Below, one piece after another: positions 1 to 10,386 of a stretch of 64,000 bases of DNA. The notes under the pieces were generated by a model. It saw nothing but the letters and a program-made list of their open reading frames with translations, searched no databases and had not been told where the DNA came from. This DNA comes from Orobanche coerulescens (Eukaryota; Streptophyta; Magnoliopsida; Lamiales; Orobanchaceae): the NCBI GenBank assembly GCA_033398695.1, contig CM065812.1:137770858-137834857 (forward strand), in the 5' to 3' direction. Both the position numbers and the translations under genes were made by a program. How positions within the stretch are numbered: the first letter of the stretch is position 1; every line of letters starts with the position of its first letter.

Positions 1-66
1 CCAAAGCTCTCTCTATCGACTGAAGGTGAAAGAAAGGACGAAATGCTTCATAATACCCGTCTATCC

Positions 67-75
67 CTTATATAG
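67..75 (-). promoter_or_regulatory. TATA-like box of the LTR at 1-857
   Basis: The minus strand reads CTATATAAGG immediately downstream of the palindrome array. The position matches the TATA runs at 35173 and 41123 in the element C LTRs. Inferred core promoter of the LTR; no transcript evidence is available. Confidence 0.5.
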
Positions 76-76
76 A

Positions 77-600
77 ATACATTACTAGCGTGCGCTAAAC
101 CTTATGTTTAGCGTGCGCTACGGCCTTAGCGTGCGCTAGCTGACCTTTGTTAGCGTGCGCTATCGCAGTCCAGAGACTACTGTCTGCTTCGTATATGAGC
201 TTACGTACATAATGCCCATGCATTAGCGTACGTAACTTAAACCATCTAGCGTACGCAAGTCCTTGCATTTTAGCGTGCGCTAATATCAGTTGACTCGTTT
301 GTCTGTATGCTCCGAAGACTGGTCCACACGCTGAAAGTGCTGACGAGGATAAGATTCCTTTTTGTCCGATATACAGTTAGCGTGCGCTAACCATCATGCA
401 TTAGCGTGCGCTAACACTACATTACAACATCCGTTGACTTACCAGAACGTGCGCCGAAAGTGGCCTGGTCCACACGTAGATTCCTTCTGATCTGACTGCA
501 CTAGCGTGCGCTACATTCTGCCTCTAGCGTGCGCTAACCATGAACGATAGCGTGCGCTATACTTGACCATTAGCGCGCGCTAGTCAGGCTATACTTAGCC
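77..600. repeat. Array of TTAGCGTGCGCTAA-type palindromes (LTR U3)
   Basis: Roughly 17 interspersed copies of TAGCGTGCGCTA or close variants (TAGCGTACGCTA, TTACGTACATAA) occur, separated by unrelated spacers of about 10-50 bp. Each copy is a near-perfect inverted repeat with a two-base centre. The array lies about 260-780 bp from the LTR 5' end at 857. It is not a simple tandem repeat because the spacers do not repeat. Confidence 0.85.
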
Positions 601-857
601 ATTTCCAACTCTTCTCGTCTGTTTCAACATACTGGATACGTACACTCACACACTGAATACATATACTTAATTCCATAATATTCTCATATGATACATATTA
701 TCCTCAATTGCAATTGTCGACCAAGTACGACAATTATACCGATACTGACATCTCAGTCCTTCATTTATTTTATCTATACTGTACAGATTCCAAGCTGTAC
801 AATATAACTCGGATAAAATAATATTAAACAACGGTAGTAGAAATTCCGGATATTACA

Positions 858-1080
858 ACGTTTACATTTTCACTGTTACGTACGTTAAGCCTTACGTCAC
901 TACTGACGTCATATGTCCATTGCATGCTTTTCTGACTTTGACTCGTCCAACGTTCATCTGATTTGAACTTGTTTACGTACGCTATATAACTTTCATTACG
1001 TACGTAAAATTCCGTATATTACGTACGTTAGTGATCCCACGTTACGTACGTTAGCTTTGTTTTTCCAGCTTTTTGCACTT
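858..1080. other. LTR-like fragment with TTACGTACGTTA palindromes
   Basis: Contains five copies of TTACGTACGTTA/TTACGTACGTAA-type palindromes (for example near 880, 975, 1000, 1020 and 1040). These are the motif of LTR D at 61415-61935. Probably a remnant of a D-type LTR into which, or next to which, the 1-857 element inserted. No boundary or TSD could be fixed. The following 100 bases are AT-rich and unrecognised. Confidence 0.45.
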
Positions 1081-1184
1081 CGTTTCCTTCGATACTTGGC
1101 TTCGTCTCTTCGTTGTTTTGTTTTGCTTATCAACATTAATCATCAAAACACTTTTAATTTATGTATGGAACAAAATGTTCCAAC

Positions 1185-1648
1185 ACACGTGCTGTCACAA
1201 CAGACAACAGTTTATTTGTAGAACCCTTGTATAAATAAGTTTATGACAACAGTTTAAATTTACAAAAGCTTGTATGAAAGGGTTGAAGACAACGGTTTAA
1301 TATACAAACCTATTTTATGGCACGTTGTATGAAATGTAATACAACAAGCATAGTTAAAAACGCTTGTCTTATTTTAACAACGATTTAACGTGGCATTGTC
1401 TTAAGCTAATTCCCACAATATATTTTTAAAACGGTTGTCTAATCCCCAAAGTTTGCACAACACCGCCGACAAAAAGCCTTGTCTGATTGGTTTTTCTAGA
1501 CAACGGTTTTTAAACCGTTGTAATATACTTGGATTACACAATACTTTTTCGAGGAAGAAAATAAACTGTTGTCTGTTAATTTCAGCCAACACTTTTTCGG
1601 CCGATTGTTGTCTGATTAGTGTTGTCTGATTGCGTTTTTCCTGTAGTG
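1185..1648 (-). mobile_element. CACTA (En/Spm-like) transposon end fragment
   Basis: On the minus strand the right end reads CACTACAGGAAAAACGC, the canonical CACTA terminal inverted repeat. Behind it lie many short subterminal repeats of the type GACAACGGTTT / TTGTCTGATT in both orientations, as usual for this superfamily. No transposase reading frame is present and the opposite terminus was not found, so it is a fragment or deletion derivative. The left limit is set where the subterminal repeats stop and is approximate. The element abuts the outer end of the inverted repeat at 1650. Confidence 0.7.
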
Positions 1649-1707
1649 TAATGAAATCTGAGCACATGCATGAATGATATAAAAATTCACATGTTTTCTT
1701 AAGATAA

Positions 1708-2550
1708 CTAGGTGTCCTCTCCCGTGCAATGCACATCATAAAATATTAAATATTTTAGTATATTAGTAATATGGATTGAATTTCAATAATATTGTGAAAT
1801 TATTATAAAATATATATGAGTCAATATATACACACACATAAACTATTATTTGATTTGTTTTAATTTATAAATTCTTATCATGTGATCTAAGGGCACATGA
1901 TAGGAAAACCACAATTTAATTAAGTATAGGTATTTATTTTTTCATATAGGACAATATGAGTCTTATATCTAATTTTATAGATAATAAATTAAATTATATT
2001 ATTATTATCAATTTTAATTAAAAGTACCCAACCCATATTCTTACTAATATAATTTGTTTATATGATTTGTCATTGATGTAATTATTTTATTATTTTACAA
2101 TCAGAATAAAATAATTCTGAAAAATCAAATAACTCTTAAAGTACAAAACTATAAAAATAAACTAAAAATATATATTTTCTTCAATATTCTTATATGTTTA
2201 TATGGAAATATTTTAATCATCTAATATATCATTATTATATTTAAATTACTTTATATATATATATATATTATGGGTGTCAAATTAAAGAGAACGAATTAAT
2301 AATTAATTTGATATATTTTTTTATCAAAAATAAAATTGATACGAAAAAGTTATAATTGTTTAAACTATTAAGTTAAAAATAAAAAGAATAAAATGAGAGG
2401 AATTTTTTAATTGGTAGATATTATATGGAATAACCCTCTAACTTCCCTCCCAAACTAAATATCCATTTTTTTTAGATTTTCAAAATGACAAATAATGTGG
2501 AGATGACACATGTCTTTTTAAATTTTTTGCGACTCTCTTTTATTATTAAG
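1708..2550 (-). mobile_element. Non-autonomous Helitron 1
   Basis: The minus-strand 3' end shows the Helitron signature: a small hairpin (GTGC, ATT, GCAC), then a short spacer, then terminal CTAG at 1711-1708 followed by host T. The other end carries the family's conserved AAAAGAGAGTCGC stretch. About 0.84 kb, AT-rich, no RepHel protein. It sits inside the left arm of the inverted repeat, and the right arm around 13330 lacks it. Helitron 2 is joined directly to its 5' end. Confidence 0.7.
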
Positions 2551-3336
2551 CTAGATGTTCTCCGGTGCGATGCACCGCATAAGATATTCTCTTATTAGAA
2601 AATAATTTCTCGATCTCTAAATTTATTTTTGATGATCTTCGACATGAGTATCATATTAGCGTAATATTAATAAAAGACTGATTGAGTGTATTATGAGGTC
2701 TAATATAATTCAAGAAAGAGTACCACATTAGCGGATTAGCGGAGTGTTAAGTCAATTAGTGTCCATTACATGAACAGATTTCTTGAACATACCAAAAAAA
2801 GTAGGAACAAATTTTGGGGACGAAAGTAATATGTGATTAAGTCTTAATATATGTGTGTGTGCAGTGTATGTTTTATTATTTTTAGTTATTATAATTAAAT
2901 AAATATCATAATTTATTTTTTATGTAAGCAATAAATGAGTTAATATATTTTTATTTTGCATCAATTAATTTTACTGTAAATAAATATTCCTATTTTTTCT
3001 AATATATATTTTTGTGCAATTGGTCATTAATGTAAATCTATCAAATTTATTATATTCATATGGATGTCTAGTTGAAAATTATGAAATAAAAATTAATTTG
3101 ATATATTTTTCATTAAAAATAAATTTGATTTAAAAAATTATAAATAATTAAAATTTTAAGCTAAAAAAAATAAAGGAATAATTTTTTTATTGGTAGATGA
3201 TTTTTAAGCTCCCACAATACATATCTATAACTTTTTTTTGGAAATTTAAGAATACATCTCTATATATAAACTATATTTTAAAATAAAAAATAAAAAAACT
3301 TACAAAGTGACATGTGTCACGACTCTCTTTTAATAA
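2551..3336 (-). mobile_element. Non-autonomous Helitron 2, tandem to Helitron 1
   Basis: Begins at CTAG (2551-2554). Next to it on the minus strand is the hairpin CGGTGC-ATC-GCACCG with a 6-bp stem, the expected 3' terminator. The opposite end has AAAAGAGAGTCGTGACACATG, cut to 20 bases or fewer in homologous copies at 6802 and 7594. Same orientation and same family as Helitron 1, with no host sequence between them. No coding capacity. Confidence 0.7.
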
Positions 3337-3435
3337 AATTACACAAATGAGATTTATAGCAAAGTTGATTATGAGCAGAAAGGATAAATTTGTATTAGAA
3401 GTGCACTTGCATAAGCTAAGAATTCAGATATTTTA

Positions 3436-3877
3436 GCTTTAGGGGAAGGGTTGGTGGTCTAGTGGTAGGACGTCTACTTCCAAGACACTCCTTTAGGAGA
3501 TGTCTTGGGTTCTAACCCCACCAAGGAGGTGAAAGAGGAAGTTTTTCTCTTTATGATCCTCTAGCTCCCCGGGGCTAGCTCGAGCGACCGCTAATCAATG
3601 TTTAATCTCGCGTCAAGCGGCAGTGTGAGAGTATTTTCTTGCTGGGAACCCGGAGGTGCCGACTCAGCTGGTCGTTCTCCCGAGAATCTTGCTGGAACCC
3701 GAGGCGCCGCACCGCTTAAGGGTTTCTCCTGTGCAGTAAGTATACGAAAGGCATTGAGAACTCTGGAATTGCTCGAGCGACTCGCGATTTACTTCTCTCA
3801 ATGGGTTAGGAGTGGGTTCATTGAGGGACTAGGATTAGTCCGACTAAACTGGGATCACCTAATTATCAAAAAAAAAA
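3436..3877 (+). mobile_element. tRNA-derived SINE
   Basis: The head has a pol III box A-like TGGTCTAGTGGTAGG and a box B GGTTCTAACCCC about 50 bp later. The body ends in a poly-A run just before 3878. The 10-bp TSD AGATATTTTA flanks it (3426-3435 and 3878-3887), and the right arm of the inverted repeat has the site once (around 13225). It is therefore a complete, precisely bounded insertion of about 440 bp. The 157-codon open frame across it (3598-4071) is not a gene. Confidence 0.88.
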
Positions 3878-3968
3878 AGATATTTTATAACAATGAAAAC
3901 CTCACTTGTTTGTCATTAATGACGTGTTCTAGTTATAACCGTGTCAACAACGGATGGGTCAACATATG

Positions 3969-5191
3969 TAGGGGTGGATATTTTCCGCCCGATCCGGAGC
4001 CGTATCCGATCGGGATCGAATTCGGGATGAAAAATAGGTATTCGGTCGAATTCGGATACGGATTCGGATAGTTGAATTCGGATACGGGTTCGAATTCGGA
4101 TAATCCAATATCCGCCCGTATCCGAGTTTTTCCATATTTTATCGGATATTATCCGGATACCAATCCGGATAATAAATCCGGATATCCATATTTTTAAATT
4201 TTAAATATACTTTAATATATATATAATAAAGTATATATATATATATAACACTTTTGGACTTCAATGTAATAAATTTCAAACTTTCAAGAAAAAATATTTT
4301 TTTCAAAAAAAAAAGTATTTTCTGGAAAAATAAATTATTTTTCGAAAAAATAAAAAAAAAATTCTAGGAAAAAAAATTATCTTTTAAAAAAACATTATTT
4401 ATGGAAATTTTTTATTTCTTCGAAAAAAATTAAAAAAATATTTTCTGGAGAAAAAATACTTTTTGGCAAAAAAAATATTTTTTTCGAAAAAAAAATTATT
4501 TTCTGAAAAAAATATATTATTTTTTCGAAAAACTAAAATTATTTTCTGGATTTTGTATATTTTTTGAAAAAATAAAAAAATAATAAGATTTGCGAAAAAT
4601 AAGAAAAATTATTTTCTGGAAAAAAATTATATTTCGAAAAAAAATTATTTTCTGAAAAAAAATATTTTTTAAAAGAAATGTATTAACCAAACACTTTAAT
4701 ACTAACTTATAAGCTATTTGTTTCATATGAAATATATTTTAAAAGAAATGTTCTATTCAAGTAAATAGAGGGGCAATTATATATATTATAATAATTGTTA
4801 AAAACAATTAAATTAACACTCTTTAGTCTTTGCTAGGTATGGAGCTTATGTTTTTTTATGGGAGAGATTGAATAAGTAAAAATGAGGGAACGTTATTATG
4901 AAACGATTTTTATAGTTTGCATTAGAACTTTTATGAAATATTGTGTAGTTAGTTTTTTTTATATGCTGCAATCACTTCCAAACGATTTTTGTATGACACG
5001 TATTATCCGATTATATTTATTCGAATCCGGTCCGAATCCGTCCTGTATCCGTCCCGTGTCCGTATCCCGAATAATCCGAATTCGTATCCGTATCCGGCCT
5101 TCCCGTATCCGACTCCGAATCCGAGAGAAAAATATGGGTTAGGATACGGGAAAAGCACTATCCGCCCATATCCGATCCGTTTTCACCCCTA
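3969..5191. mobile_element. hAT-like non-autonomous element, TIR TAGGGGTG
   Basis: Terminal inverted repeats TAGGGGTG...CACCCCTA are flanked by the 8-bp target AACATATG (3961-3968) and AACCTATG (5192-5199, one change). Both subterminal regions are rich in short GGATACGG / CCGTATCC repeats, typical of hAT transposase-binding zones. The centre (4290-4680) is a degenerate low-complexity array of ATTTTCTGGAAAAAA units. No transposase frame. The right arm of the inverted repeat lacks the insertion. Confidence 0.8.
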
Positions 5192-5199
5192 AACCTATG

Positions 5200-5760
5200 T
5201 AGGGCTGAGATTTTTACCCGAAGAACCGAATTTTAATAAGAATCGAACCGAAAAATTCGATTCCGGTTTTTTTATTATTAACCGGTTCCGGTTCTTAATT
5301 CGGTTCCTTTTTAATAATTCGGTTCCTGTTCTGGTTCCTGTTCTATGTTGTTAGAAATAATCGGTTTGGAACCGGTTCTATATATATTATATATATAATA
5401 ATAAAAATAATATTATATATAAATTTTTACATAATATAGGTATTAAATAAAGCAAATTAAATGTATTTTGTTCAAAATATTACACATTAAATTCGGTTTC
5501 TACTCAAAATTCGGGTTTTATTACAAAATTCGTTTTTCTTTTTGCACAATTCAGTTCCTAAAAGAACCGAAAACCCCGGTTTTTACACATTAAATTCGGT
5601 TCCGGTTCCTAATTCGGTTCCTGAAGAAAACTTGTTTTTTCGATTTCGGTTCCTAATTCGGTTCCTGAAAAAAATGGTCAAAAATCGAACCGATTTATGT
5701 ATTTAAAAACCGGTTCTGATTCTTTAATTGTTTACCAAGAACCGAACCGATCCCACCTTA
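5200..5760. mobile_element. hAT-like non-autonomous element, stacked on the same 8-bp target
   Basis: Starts TAGGGCTGAGATTTTTACCC and ends ...CGATCCCACCTTA, an imperfect terminal inverted repeat. It is flanked by AACCTATG (5192-5199) and AACATATG (5761-5768). Subterminal repeats are GAACCGGTT / AATTCGGTTCC units, unlike those of the neighbour at 3969. The two elements lie side by side with only one 8-bp target copy between them. No coding capacity. Confidence 0.75.
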
Positions 5761-5985
5761 AACATATGTGATGAAATCGAAAGCTAGGGTATACCAGTGT
5801 GATGATCTTTCGGTATTATCCAGACCGTAACCTCTCATACTTTTGCGAGAATACTTGACAAAAGTATTACTCCCTCCGTCCACAATCAATGTTCTCTTTT
5901 TGCCATTTTGGTATGTCCACAAAAAATGTTCCCTTTCTACTTTTAAACACTACCCACGATACAATTTACTAAAATATTCTTATAA

Positions 5986-6802
5986 CTAGATGTTCTCCCG
6001 TGCGATGCACCAGACAAAATATTTTATTATTAAAATATATATTTTTCGATCCCCAAATTTATTCTTTAGGATCTTCGACATAAATTTTAATAAACAAACT
6101 TGTTGAGCATATTATAGAATTTAATATAATTGCAGAAAGAGTCTCACATTAGCATAATGTTAATCAGTTAATATCCATTACGTGAACAAATTTTGGAGAC
6201 ATACCGAGAAAAGGTAGGAATAAATTTTGGGGACGACTATATGATTAAGTCTCAATATATGTGTCTGTGCAGTGTATATTTTACTATTTTTAATTATTAT
6301 TATTAAATAAATACCATAAATTGTTTTTTATGTAAGCAATAAAGTCTTAAATCTAATTTCATAAAAGTGAGTTAATTTACTTTTATTTTACATCAACTAA
6401 TTTATTAAAAATTAATACTCATAATTTTTCTAATATAAACGTCTTTTGTGCAATCGGTCATTAATATAAATCCATCAGATTTACTATGTTCAATATGGAT
6501 GTCTAATTGAATATCGTGAAATAGGAATTGATTTGATATATTTTTCATTAAAAATAACTTGATATAAAGAAAATTATAAACATTAGAATTTTAAGCTAAA
6601 AAAATGAAGAAAGTATTTTTCTATTGGTAGATTAGTGTAAGTTGTGGAATAAAACTCTAACAATACATATTCAAAATATTCTTTTTCTCCTTATTTTTTC
6701 TAAAAATTCAGAATATATCTCTCAATATATACTATACTTTTTGAAAAATCAAAAATTTTTAAAAAATGACACTTGTCACCACTCTCTTTTAATAGAAGTA
6801 GA
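5986..6802 (-). mobile_element. Non-autonomous Helitron 3
   Basis: The minus-strand 5' end TCTACTTCTATTAAAAGAG sits at 6802 and the 3' end is a GTGC/GCAC hairpin followed by CTAG at 5989-5986. Same family as the Helitrons at 1708 and 2551. It lies inside the mariner-type element and therefore postdates it. Confidence 0.75.
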
Positions 6803-6806
6803 TATA

Positions 6807-6837
<31 letters not shown>
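6803..6837. repeat. (TA)n microsatellite between two Helitrons
   Basis: About 30 bp of alternating TA separates Helitron 3 from Helitron 4. It replaces the expected CTAG terminus of Helitron 4. Confidence 0.85.
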
Positions 6838-6841
<4 letters not shown>

Positions 6842-7594
6842 CGCATAAGATATTCTCTTATTAAAAAATAATTTCTCGATCTCTAAATTTATTTTTGATG
6901 ATCTTCAACATGAATATCATATTAGCGTGAGTATATTATGGGGTGTAATATAATTTAAGAAAGAGTACCACATTAGCGGATTGTTAAGTCAATTAATGTC
7001 CATTACATGAACAAATTTCCTGGACATACCGAAAAGAAGTAGGAACAAATTTTAGAGACGAAAGTAATATGTGATTAAGTCTTAATATATGTGTGTGTGC
7101 AGTGTATGTTTTATTATTTTTAGTTATTATAATTAAATAAATATCATAATTTATTTTTTATGTAAGCAATAAATGAGTTAATATATTTTTGTTTTGCATC
7201 AATTAGTTTTACTGAAAATAAATATTCATAGTTTTTATAATATAAATTTTTTGTGCAATCGATCATTATTGTAAATCCATCAAATTTATTATATTTATAT
7301 GGATGTCTAGTTGAAAATTGTGAAATAAAAATTAATTTGATATATTTTTATTAAAAATAAACTTGATTTAAAAAATTATAAACATTTAAAATTTTAAGCT
7401 ACAAAATAAAGGAAGGATTTTTTTATTGGTAGATGAGTGTAAGTTGTGGAATAAAACACACACAATACATATCTAGAATTTCTTTTTAAGAAATTTAAGG
7501 ATACATCTCTGTATATAAACTATATTTTAAAATAAAAAATCAAAAAACTTAGAGAGTGACATGTGTCACGACTCTCTTTTAATATAAGTATAGA
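6838..7594 (-). mobile_element. Non-autonomous Helitron 4, 3' terminus lost
   Basis: The minus strand begins TCTATACTTATATTAAAAG at 7594, the family's 5' end, and is closely similar to Helitron 2 throughout. The 3' hairpin and CTAG are missing: homology starts at CACCGCATAAG next to the (TA)n run. Head-to-tail with Helitron 3. Confidence 0.72.
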
Positions 7595-7763
7595 TTATTA
7601 TATATTCACACATTTTACCAGACTGACCCACATATTAACATTAAATTACTTTTAATGTGGGACCCAAACTCCACTCACATCATATTCACCTAACATTTTT
7701 TAAAACCCGAACCCAAAAATTTGGGGAACATAGATTGTGGACGGAGGAAGTATGATATACCGG

Positions 7764-8581
7764 CAGGGTCGGCCCAAGCCCAAAGCGCCCCAAGCAAGGG
7801 CTTGGGGCCGCAGAAAAAAAAAAATTAGGGTCTTTCGGAAATAATAAATACTACTACACATAGCCCGCTCCTTTTCAATTCTTCTCCACTTCTGTTTGTC
7901 CGACTCCTAACCTAACCTAGCTGTCTCTTTCTATTTCATTGATTTGTGTTGGTGAAGCTTTCACTAAGAGAAGTTCTGAGTTCTTTTATTCCTTCTTCCT
8001 CGGTCTCGGAGAGTGGTGATTCACTTTTCTTCCTCGCCCCCTCGGTTTCGGAGACGATTGGTGGTGCGGTCCGATTTGAGTGCTGTGTGCACTCAGTGAC
8101 TCACCGACAGACGACAGTTGTGGTGTGACTCTGCCGTGACTAGGGTTGTTCGGCTCGTTCCGACTTCTGAGCTCCACAGTGGATGGTGGCCAGCAGCATC
8201 AGGTTTTATTCTCCCAGTGGTTTTGTGAAATATTCTCTCCACAATCAGGTTTTATTATTCTAATCACTTGATTCTCTTATATTTTACATTAATTTATATT
8301 GTTTAATTTAGTTGTTTTATTTAATTTTACTTACAGCTAGATTTAGATAGATTAAGCTGTTTTAGTGCCTTTGTATGTTTCGATGTACTTGTGATGGTTT
8401 CCATGAATTTCTTGTCTTGTCCAAATGGTGTGTATACCCTATCTTGTATGTCTTGAGGTACCGGATATGGTTAACTTATTTTTGGGATTCTATTTCTTAT
8501 ACCTCTCTTTCAAAAAGATTATAAAAAAAGGCCTCATTTTGAAGTTCGCTTTAGGCCTTATTTACAATTGGGCCGGCCCTG
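7764..8581. mobile_element. hAT-like element, TIR CAGGG(T/C)CGGCCC
   Basis: Ends CAGGGTCGGCCCAAG and TTGGGCCGGCCCTG are inverted repeats. GATATACC lies just outside the left end and GATATACG at 8582-8589; the clean arm has GATATACG once near 12975, supporting an 8-bp hAT target. About 0.8 kb. The interior (7860-8200) is unusually C/T-rich and resembles a transcribed 5' leader, but the open frames there (7946-8128 +, 7986-8177 -) have no recognised similarity. Confidence 0.75.
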
Positions 8582-9448
8582 GATATACGAAAATAAAATT
8601 AAATAGAAAAATAAGTGATTAAAATAAAATCCAAACTTAAAGTAGTAACTGTTCTTGTCACGCCTTTTGAACCCCACCCATTAAGAACAAACATGAATAA
8701 GAAATATTTGTGAATCGTAAATTAACTTACCATAATGCCCAGTAAGAACCAAATCTATGTAGTTGCTATTTGATTCGCCGAAGTACCTACAATATATTTC
8801 AATTGGGGGGCTCTTCTTGATTGGAGACGAAGATTGCTGAATCACATGCAATAAAGGAAAATATTTTTCTTCAAAAATTAAAAAAAAAATAACCTAAGAA
8901 ATTAACCAAATAGAAAAAGGTCGACAAGACTTCCGCCACTAACCAATTTAAGCAAAGAACAAAATAAATACATTTTCCAAAAAAAAAAACCCTAATTATC
9001 TATTACATCATATCTCCCAACGATTACCAAAATGCGACCAGAAAATAGTAGAAAACACCTGGTAAGCTGCTATTTGATCCGGCAATGTTAAGAGAGCATA
9101 TATATGAAAAATAAAATGGTCTATTGATGGCAAGGTTCATGCCTTCTGAATTGTTTAAAAGCAACAGAAAAAGAGGAAGAAGAGGGTTTTACGTGTCAAG
9201 TTTAGAAAACAGGATTGCCGGAGGATTGCCGGGGGAAGAGAGACAGAGAGATTTAGGATTTGGTAAGCCGCCTCAAAGAAAACATTAATTTTGAGAGATG
9301 AAAACTGGATTGCCGGGGGAAGAGAGACAAAGAGGAAGATAGGTTTAGGATTTGGTAAGCCGCTTCAAAGAAAACATTAATTTCTAGCGGGTCAAGTGAA
9401 AAAACAGTGCGTATTACCTGATAGGACCGGAGGTGGCGGCCTAAATGC

Positions 9449-10220
9449 CAGTGTTCTAAAAAGCGGCCTAGGCGGCCGCCTAGGCGCCGCCTAGGCGCTA
9501 GAAGGTGGCCCTCCGCCCCGACTACCCCCTAGGCGGTTCTGCTAGGCGGCTCGGCGGCGGGCTAGGCGGGTCCTAGGTGGGCTAGGCGGGTCCTAGCGGC
9601 TAGCGGGCTAGCTTCCTTTTCGTCCGCATTTTTTTCCATCTCCCGCATTTTTTTCCTTTTCTATTTTATTTTTAACGCTTTTGTCCAAAACGTGTTTTCT
9701 TCATTGGACAATCATGGATTGTTGAATGTGATGATGATGAAGTTGAGCTGGTTCGGATCTTACTTGGGAGATGGTTTGGGAAGCAACCGAGCGGATGAAA
9801 TGCTAGAGCCTAGAAAAGTGCTAGAAACATCGTAACAAGAGAGCTCCATGAAGAAGACTTTGTGTCGATGATGACTCTAAGAGGAGGAAAATGATGAAGA
9901 GTATGACTATGAGTCCGATGGAGAACATATATTGGAGAAAGGATATGGAGATGAGGAAGACATGGAAATTTGACTTTAATTTGTGACTTTTGCTTTTTGA
10001 ATGTTTTTTCTTCAAGACTATTGAAATGTTGTTTTTTTCCAAGACTATTTTTGAAAAGAATATTATTATGCATTTTGTATGCATATATAAAACTAAATAA
10101 AATATAAAATATATAAAAAAAAACCGCCTAGCGCCTAGCCGCCTAGGCGCCGCCTCCAAGGCCTAGGCGCTAGAAGGTCCTCGTCCGCCCGCCTACCGCC
10201 TAGCGCCTTTTAGAACATTG
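9449..10220. mobile_element. hAT-like element, TIR CA(G/A)TGTTCTAAAA
   Basis: Termini CAGTGTTCTAAAAAGCGGCC and CGCCTTTTAGAACATTG are flanked by a perfect 8-bp TSD CTAAATGC (9441-9448 and 10221-10228). Subterminal zones are dense in GCCTAGGCG repeats. The right arm of the inverted repeat has the uninterrupted site near 12195. The AT-rich interior has no transposase frame; 87-112-codon minus-strand frames here are spurious. Confidence 0.88.
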
Positions 10221-10386
10221 CTAAATGCCCGAACTCGTACTGTAAAATTTGGCTCAAAGTTCGTATCATTTCGAGTTCCATAAAAATAATAATATGGTCG
10301 AAGTCAGGGACCGAACAACAGCAAATGAGTCGAAACTTGACCCTCACATATCTTTAAGCCTCAAGAGTCTGGCTCGGGTCAAAATA

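Larger units (their letters stand above)
1..857 (-). mobile_element. Partial LTR (5' part) of a gypsy-like element related to element C
   Basis: Read on the minus strand from 857, it starts TGTAATATCCGGAATTTC and stays alignable to the start of the element C LTR at 34426, including the stretch around TGTACAGTATAGATAAA and the CGTACTTGGTCGACAATTG block. The window edge cuts the LTR, so its 3' end and any internal region are not visible. It contains the upstream palindrome array and a TATA-like box in the same order as element C. It is diverged from C (many substitutions and indels), so it is a separate, probably older insertion. Confidence 0.8.
5870..7750. mobile_element. Mariner/Stowaway-type element carrying two Helitrons
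   Basis: Termini CTCCCTCCGTCCACAAT and ATTGTGGACGGAGGAAG are inverted and flanked by TA (5868-5869 and 7751-7752), the Tc1/mariner signature. Without the two Helitrons inside it the element is roughly 0.3 kb, a typical MITE. It inserted in the left arm of the inverted repeat; the right arm lacks it. Confidence 0.82.
1650..10386. repeat. Left arm of large inverted repeat, expanded by insertions
   Basis: Blocks 1650-1700, about 3341-3435, 3878-3968, 5761-5867, 8582-9448 and 10221-10386 are collinear with the reverse complement of 12034-13374. Examples: the block at 1650 (ATGAAATCTGAGCACATGCA) pairs with 13374 downward, and AACGGATGGGTCAAC near 3950 pairs with 13150. Everything between these blocks is a recognisable transposon insertion absent from the right arm. 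Removing the insertions leaves about 1.35 kb, the same as the right arm. The repeated unit itself has no recognised coding content. Confidence 0.85.

Noticed and set aside
3448..3525. tRNA gene
   Set aside because: Box A and box B are present, but the segment is the head of a SINE with poly-A tail and a 10-bp TSD; no complete cloverleaf was traced.
3598..4071. 157-codon open frame
   Set aside because: It starts inside the SINE and runs into the hAT-like element, crossing two insertion boundaries; no protein similarity.
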